A DNA stretch of 64,000 nucleotides from RGIG8775 sp045612185 (lineage in GTDB: Bacteria > Bacillota > Clostridia > Oscillospirales > CAG-272), in contig JAZKYO010000103.1 of the NCBI GenBank assembly GCA_045612185.1, positions 38,563-102,562 on the forward strand, written 5' to 3'. Each line of letters starts with the position of its first letter. Positions within the stretch are counted from its first letter, which is position 1. Shown here one piece after another: positions 60,581 through 64,000 of this stretch. A model generated the notes under the pieces. That model made no database searches, was not told the DNA's origin, and worked only from the letters and a program-made list of their open reading frames with translations. The position numbers and the translations under genes are program-made.

Positions 60581-62809
60581 ATGAGCAAGGCAGAAGAACT
60601 TTTTGGGAGATTTCCCGAATACATTCAAAACTTTATATACGAAAACTCCTGGACAGCCTTACGTGAAGTCCAACTTGCTGCCGCTGAATCTATATTCAAC
60701 ACGGACAATAATCTGCTCCTGTCTTCTTCAACGGCAAGCGGAAAAACCGAGGCGGCATTTTTTCCCATACTTACCGATTTGAGAGAAAATCCTTCGACAA
60801 GCATCTCGGTTATATATATCGCGCCTATAAAAAGCCTTATAAACGATCAATTTGAAAGATTGGACAAGCTGCTCGAGGAAAGCGAAATTCCGGTTTTTCA
60901 TTGGCACGGAGACGTTTCACTTGCTCACAAACGGAAGCTTATTCAAAACCCTGCGGGGATTTTGCAAATCACTCCCGAGTCGCTTGAGTCTATGCTGATA
61001 AACCGCTCCAATGATATTGTAAGATTATTTCACGACCTAAGATACGTGGTAATTGACGAAATTCACACACTAATAGGAAGTGATAGAGGAAATCAGGTTA
61101 TATGCCAATTACAGCGTATTTCGAGGCTTATTGGGCGTTCTCCTCGTAGAATAGGACTTTCGGCAACAATCGGAGACCCGGAAGCGGTAGGGACGTGGCT
61201 GTCTTGCGGAAGCGGAAGGGAAATTGATATTCCCGAGATTTCTCCGGGCAAGCTGACGTGGAGACTTGGACTTGAACACTTCTTTATACAAAACCAAAGC
61301 TTCTCTCAAGCCACACCGAATTTGTCACAAGAGCCTCGGAACAAAGCGACCTTTGATGCGGGCTTTGAGTATATGTATGACTGTGTCAACAATCAAAAAG
61401 CGCTTGTCTTTTCAAATTCCCGAGAGGAAACCGAATATATTACAGCTACTTTTCGTCAAATTGCGAAAGCGAGGCACGATAAAGACATATTTTTAATCCA
61501 TCACGGCAATCTTTCCGCCAGCCTCAGAGAAGAGGCTGAAGCGAAAATGAAGGATGAGCTGCCGGCAGTAACCTGCGCCACAGTCACAATGGAACTGGGA
61601 ATTGATATAGGCAAGCTTGAACGCATTCTGCAATATAACTCACCACATAGCGTTTCGGCTTTTTTACAGCGTCTTGGACGATCAGGCAGGCGCGGAAATC
61701 CTCCCGAAATGATGATGGTGTTCAGGGAAGAAGAACCGCTTCCAAACGCCCCGCTGCCACAGCTGATTCCGTGGGAGCTTATAAGGGCAATCGCGGTAAT
61801 TCAGCTTTATATTGAAGAACGTTTTATCGAACCGCCCTACTCCAGAAAAATGCCGGTTAGTTTGTTGTTCCACCAAACGTTGAGCATACTGTCGTCAGGC
61901 GGAGAGCGCACGCCCAAAGATTTAGCCGAAATAATTCTTTCCTTGCCACCATTTACTTACGTAACCAAAGAGGACTACAAAGAGATGCTTGTTTCCATGA
62001 TAAACAATGGTTTTCTTGAGTTTACCGACGAAGGCGGTCTTATAGTAGGGCTCGAAGGAGAAAAAATCATCAACAGCTTTAAATTTTATGCTGTATTTAA
62101 GGATAGCGAAGATTTTAGCGTTAGATCATCATCTGATGAAATAGGAACAATAACGACACCACCACCGGTTGGAGACAGATTTGCGCTGGCGGGCAGAGTT
62201 TGGGAGGTCGAGGAGCTTGACACAGCCAGACGGCTTGTTTACGTTCATCAGGTTGACGGTAAAATGGAGGTTTCGTGGCCGGGAGATTACGGTGAGATTC
62301 ACACAAGAATTCTTGAACGCATGAAACGTGTGCTCGAGGAGGATACGGTATATCCATATCTCAAAGAAAACGCCAAGCACCGCCTTGATGTTGCCCGTGC
62401 GCTGGTAAAAAACACCGGAATGAAACACAAAAGCCTTTTAAGCCTTGGAGGATATACAAAATGCCTGTTTCCTTGGCTCGGGACAAAATCATTCCGCACT
62501 CTTGTTAGATATCTGAAATTCAAGGCAAGCGAACTTGGGCTCAGCAATATATCGTATGACGGTTGCAACTATATTACATTCCGTTCAGACCGCTTTGACG
62601 AAAAAACATTAACAGAAATATTGCTATCAGATGTTGAAGATCGTGGGATAGACTGTCAGAATCTGATAGGAAGCGCCGAAACACCGATATATGACAAATT
62701 TGACGTTTATATTTCCGCAAAGCTGCTAAAAAAAGCTTATGCTACCGACAAACTTGATCCAACCGAAGTATCGGTTCGAATAAAGAGTTGGTTTGACCAA
62801 TTTCATTAA
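60581..62809 (+). CDS. BrxHI/Lhr-like DEAD/DEAH-box helicase
   Basis: A 742-residue superfamily 2 helicase. Motif I is SSSTASGKTEAAFFP (Lys55), motif II VVIDEIHTLIG (DEIH, Asp159), motif III GLSATIGDPE and motif VI FLQRLGRSGRRGNPP. The C-terminal part has a winged-helix/Lhr-like region with VGDRFALAGRVWEVEEL around residue 530, as in the Lhr-core relatives. It probably remodels nucleic acid with the BrxD-like ATPase. GAGG five bases before ATG 60581 fixes the start; the GTG at 60575 lies inside the Shine-Dalgarno sequence. Confidence 0.87.
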   Translation: MSKAEELFGRFPEYIQNFIYENSWTALREVQLAAAESIFNTDNNLLLSSSTASGKTEAAFFPILTDLRENPSTSISVIYIAPIKSLINDQFERLDKLLEESEIPVFHWHGDVSLAHKRKLIQNPAGILQITPESLESMLINRSNDIVRLFHDLRYVVIDEIHTLIGSDRGNQVICQLQRISRLIGRSPRRIGLSATIGDPEAVGTWLSCGSGREIDIPEISPGKLTWRLGLEHFFIQNQSFSQATPNLSQEPRNKATFDAGFEYMYDCVNNQKALVFSNSREETEYITATFRQIAKARHDKDIFLIHHGNLSASLREEAEAKMKDELPAVTCATVTMELGIDIGKLERILQYNSPHSVSAFLQRLGRSGRRGNPPEMMMVFREEEPLPNAPLPQLIPWELIRAIAVIQLYIEERFIEPPYSRKMPVSLLFHQTLSILSSGGERTPKDLAEIILSLPPFTYVTKEDYKEMLVSMINNGFLEFTDEGGLIVGLEGEKIINSFKFYAVFKDSEDFSVRSSSDEIGTITTPPPVGDRFALAGRVWEVEELDTARRLVYVHQVDGKMEVSWPGDYGEIHTRILERMKRVLEEDTVYPYLKENAKHRLDVARALVKNTGMKHKSLLSLGGYTKCLFPWLGTKSFRTLVRYLKFKASELGLSNISYDGCNYITFRSDRFDEKTLTEILLSDVEDRGIDCQNLIGSAETPIYDKFDVYISAKLLKKAYATDKLDPTEVSVRIKSWFDQFH

Positions 62810-62848
62810 AATTGAAACGGAGCCAATGGCTCCGTTTCAATTTTTTTC
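62810..62848 (+). terminator. Terminator of the TerB-BrxD-BrxHI module
   Basis: ATTGAAACGGAGCC pairs with GGCTCCGTTTCAAT around AAT, followed by seven T residues. Confidence 0.93.
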
Positions 62849-62909
62849 TTTGTGTTTTGGGTAATTAATAAGAAATAATATTAATGATATTATCGTTTGG
62901 AGAGTTAAA

Positions 62910-63680
62910 ATGAAGAAAAGATCAATAATCGTTCTGTTTATATTTTTAATTATTAATATATTTTTAGTATCGGTGTCAGGACAAACAAACCAAGCCTTCA
63001 GTTGGTATTGTAAAAGAAATACATCCCATTTACAGCCGGAAATAGATGCTGAAATGAGATTTATTGAAGATTACAACAGTTTCTACGTAGACAGAAAATA
63101 TAAAGACAGCCAAGAAAAAGCCGTATATCTGACCTTTGACGCGGGTTATGAAAACGGAAACGTCTCGAAAACACTCGATATTTTAAAAAATGAAAAGGTT
63201 CAGGGGAATTTTTTTATTCTTGAAAATCTTTTATTGAAGCACCCTGATCTCGTAAACCGAATGGTTGACGACGGACATTTGGTGGGAAATCATACAGCCA
63301 ATCACAAAAATATATGCAAATTAAGCTTTGATGAATTAAAAGAAGAAATTGAAATACTGGAGCTGAACTTTAAGGAAAAAACGGGAAGGGAAATGCCAAA
63401 ATTTTTTCGTCCTCCGGAAGGCAGATTTTCGCTTGAAAGCCTTGGAAATATTGAAAAATTGGGGTATAAAACTGTATTTTGGAGCTTTGCTTACGCTGAT
63501 TGGGACAATAATAATCAAATGCCGCCTGACAAAGCTTTTGAAAAGGTGATGTCCAATATCCACAACGGCGCTATAATACTTTTGCATCCAACGTCTGAAA
63601 CAAACGTAAAAATTCTTCCGTTAATCATATCAGAATTAAAGTCTCAAGGCTATGAATTCAAAACGCTGGAAAATCTATAA
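62910..63680 (+). CDS. pdaA: Spore-cortex polysaccharide deacetylase, PdaA-like
   Basis: A 256-residue exported enzyme of the NodB superfamily (CE4). A signal anchor (IIVLFIFLIINIFLV) is followed by FSWYCKRN and the catalytic blocks: VYLTFDAGYENG (motif 1; DAGYENG is typical of PdaA rather than DDG), GNHTANH (metal His pair), FFRPPEGRFS and WSFAYADWDNNN, then IILLHP. PdaA de-acetylates N-acetylmuramic acid to form muramic delta-lactam in spore cortex. TTGGAGAG precedes the ATG. Alone between two terminators; no obvious sigma-G -10 or -35 is seen upstream. Confidence 0.93.
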   Translation: MKKRSIIVLFIFLIINIFLVSVSGQTNQAFSWYCKRNTSHLQPEIDAEMRFIEDYNSFYVDRKYKDSQEKAVYLTFDAGYENGNVSKTLDILKNEKVQGNFFILENLLLKHPDLVNRMVDDGHLVGNHTANHKNICKLSFDELKEEIEILELNFKEKTGREMPKFFRPPEGRFSLESLGNIEKLGYKTVFWSFAYADWDNNNQMPPDKAFEKVMSNIHNGAIILLHPTSETNVKILPLIISELKSQGYEFKTLENL

Positions 63681-63711
63681 AAAATCTCCCACAAAAAGTG
63701 GGAGATTTTTG
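63679..63711. terminator. Bidirectional terminator after pdaA
   Basis: AAAAATCTCCCAC pairs with GTGGGAGATTTTT around AAAAA, so it can serve pdaA and the minus-strand gene at the right edge. Confidence 0.9.
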
Positions 63712-63714
63712 TTA

Positions 63715-64000
63715 TCAATTGTTAATGTCGTCTGAAGTCGGTTCTTCTTCGGCCGAAATATCAACATCCGACTCATCCTCATGATTTTGAGGAACGGGGT
63801 CAATCATATACTTTTTTATAACAGGATAAGCAGCGTACGCTGTTGTAAACATAGGAAACGATACTATGTAAAGTACAGGTAAAATAATACCGAGCGGTTG
63901 GAACATAACGAACACGCATACGTTTATTGCAAGCATAGCTATCATCCAAAGAATAGCGAGAACATTGCGCTTTATCCCCAACGCTACAAAAATCAATGCG
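63715..64000 (-). CDS. YesL/DUF624-like membrane protein (5' end cut by window)
   Basis: The last 95 codons of a membrane protein whose beginning lies past the right edge; the frame stays open to 64000. Two TM helices are visible (LWMIAMLAINVCVFVMF, then ILPVLYIVSFPMFTTAYA), followed by YPVIKKYM and an acidic tail (NHEDESDVDISAEEEPT). The shape and the Phe/Tyr-rich end of the second helix resemble the C-terminus of YesL-type DUF624 proteins. The identification is tentative because only the C-terminus is seen. Confidence 0.5.
   Translation of the reverse strand, partial: ALIFVALGIKRNVLAILWMIAMLAINVCVFVMFQPLGIILPVLYIVSFPMFTTAYAAYPVIKKYMIDPVPQNHEDESDVDISAEEEPTSDDINN

Noticed and set aside
57608..62809. 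A complete BREX type 2 system
   Set aside because: PglX, PglZ, PglW and PglY are all missing within the window on both sides; only the BrxD- and BrxHI-like parts are present, with a TerB-domain protein instead.
1..64000. CRISPR arrays, rRNA, tRNA genes, intact insertion sequences or prophage
   Set aside because: No regularly spaced repeats, no recognisable stable RNA genes and no transposase, integrase or phage structural genes were found on either strand.

Overview
The window reads as a chromosomal segment of an anaerobic, endospore-forming Firmicute of the class Clostridia. The evidence is a dipicolinate synthase pair (dpaA-dpaB), a PdaA-type spore-cortex deacetylase, AGGAGG-type ribosome binding sites, strong TTGACA-17-TATAAT promoters, and the Gram-positive gene order miaB-ymcA-mutS-mutL-tgt. 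Base composition is moderate, with no rRNA, tRNA, CRISPR array, intact transposase or prophage. The genus cannot be fixed from the sequence alone.

Layout. 1-2.9 kb (minus): an ArsR repressor, an SdpI-like membrane protein and a cut-off MGH1-like glycosidase, joined by 4-base overlaps behind a consensus promoter and a 25-bp palindrome. 3-9.5 kb (plus): a lipid-type glycosyltransferase, an ICMT-like methyltransferase, a dGTPase-like HD protein, dpaA-dpaB, asnA and a histidine phosphatase. 9.5-17.2 kb (minus operon): Gfo/Idh/MocA oxidoreductase, coaE, M18 aminopeptidase, prfA, tsaC, a divergent GyrA/ParC paralogue and a 40-residue membrane peptide. 17.2-17.9 kb: a decayed gene remnant with an in-frame stop and an internal repeat. 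18-22.8 kb (plus): GH31 alpha-xylosidase, xylA and xylB, a complete route from xylosides to xylulose-5-phosphate. 22.8-26.4 kb (minus): an ABC-3 metal transporter (ATPase and permease only) and a large secreted LamG-like protein.

26.5-39.1 kb (plus): miaB, a ymcA-like gene with a four-Cys tail, mutS, mutL, tgt, a TldD/TldE protease pair, an LCP-like membrane protein and glyS. 39.2-42.5 kb (minus): a stand-alone MutS-family ATPase, an Lrp/AsnC regulator and a class I aminotransferase. 42.7-48 kb (plus): uxaC, a CE2-like esterase lipoprotein, a zinc-ribbon membrane protein and topB. 48-54.6 kb (minus): an NhaC-type transporter behind a lysine riboswitch (hence probably a lysine transporter), a TSCPD protein, a protein with a possible prephenate-dehydratase-like segment, htpG and an AI-2E-family permease. 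54.7-57.4 kb: ispE, a DUF4358 lipoprotein with an SGNH hydrolase, and a small 4-TM protein.

57.6-62.8 kb is the most interesting stretch: three tightly packed genes with their own promoter and terminator, encoding a TerB-domain protein, a BrxD-like (DUF2791) ATPase and a BrxHI/Lhr-like helicase. These are parts known from BREX type 2 and tellurite/stress (Ter) contexts, but here without methyltransferase, PglZ or other BREX genes. The window ends with pdaA and a cut-off YesL-like membrane protein.

Two broad themes stand out: plant cell-wall sugar use (alpha-xylosidase, XylA/B, UxaC, CE2 esterase, MGH1-like glycosidase) and DNA maintenance (MutS, MutL, second MutS-like ATPase, TopB, topo IV-A paralogue, TerB-BrxD-BrxHI module).
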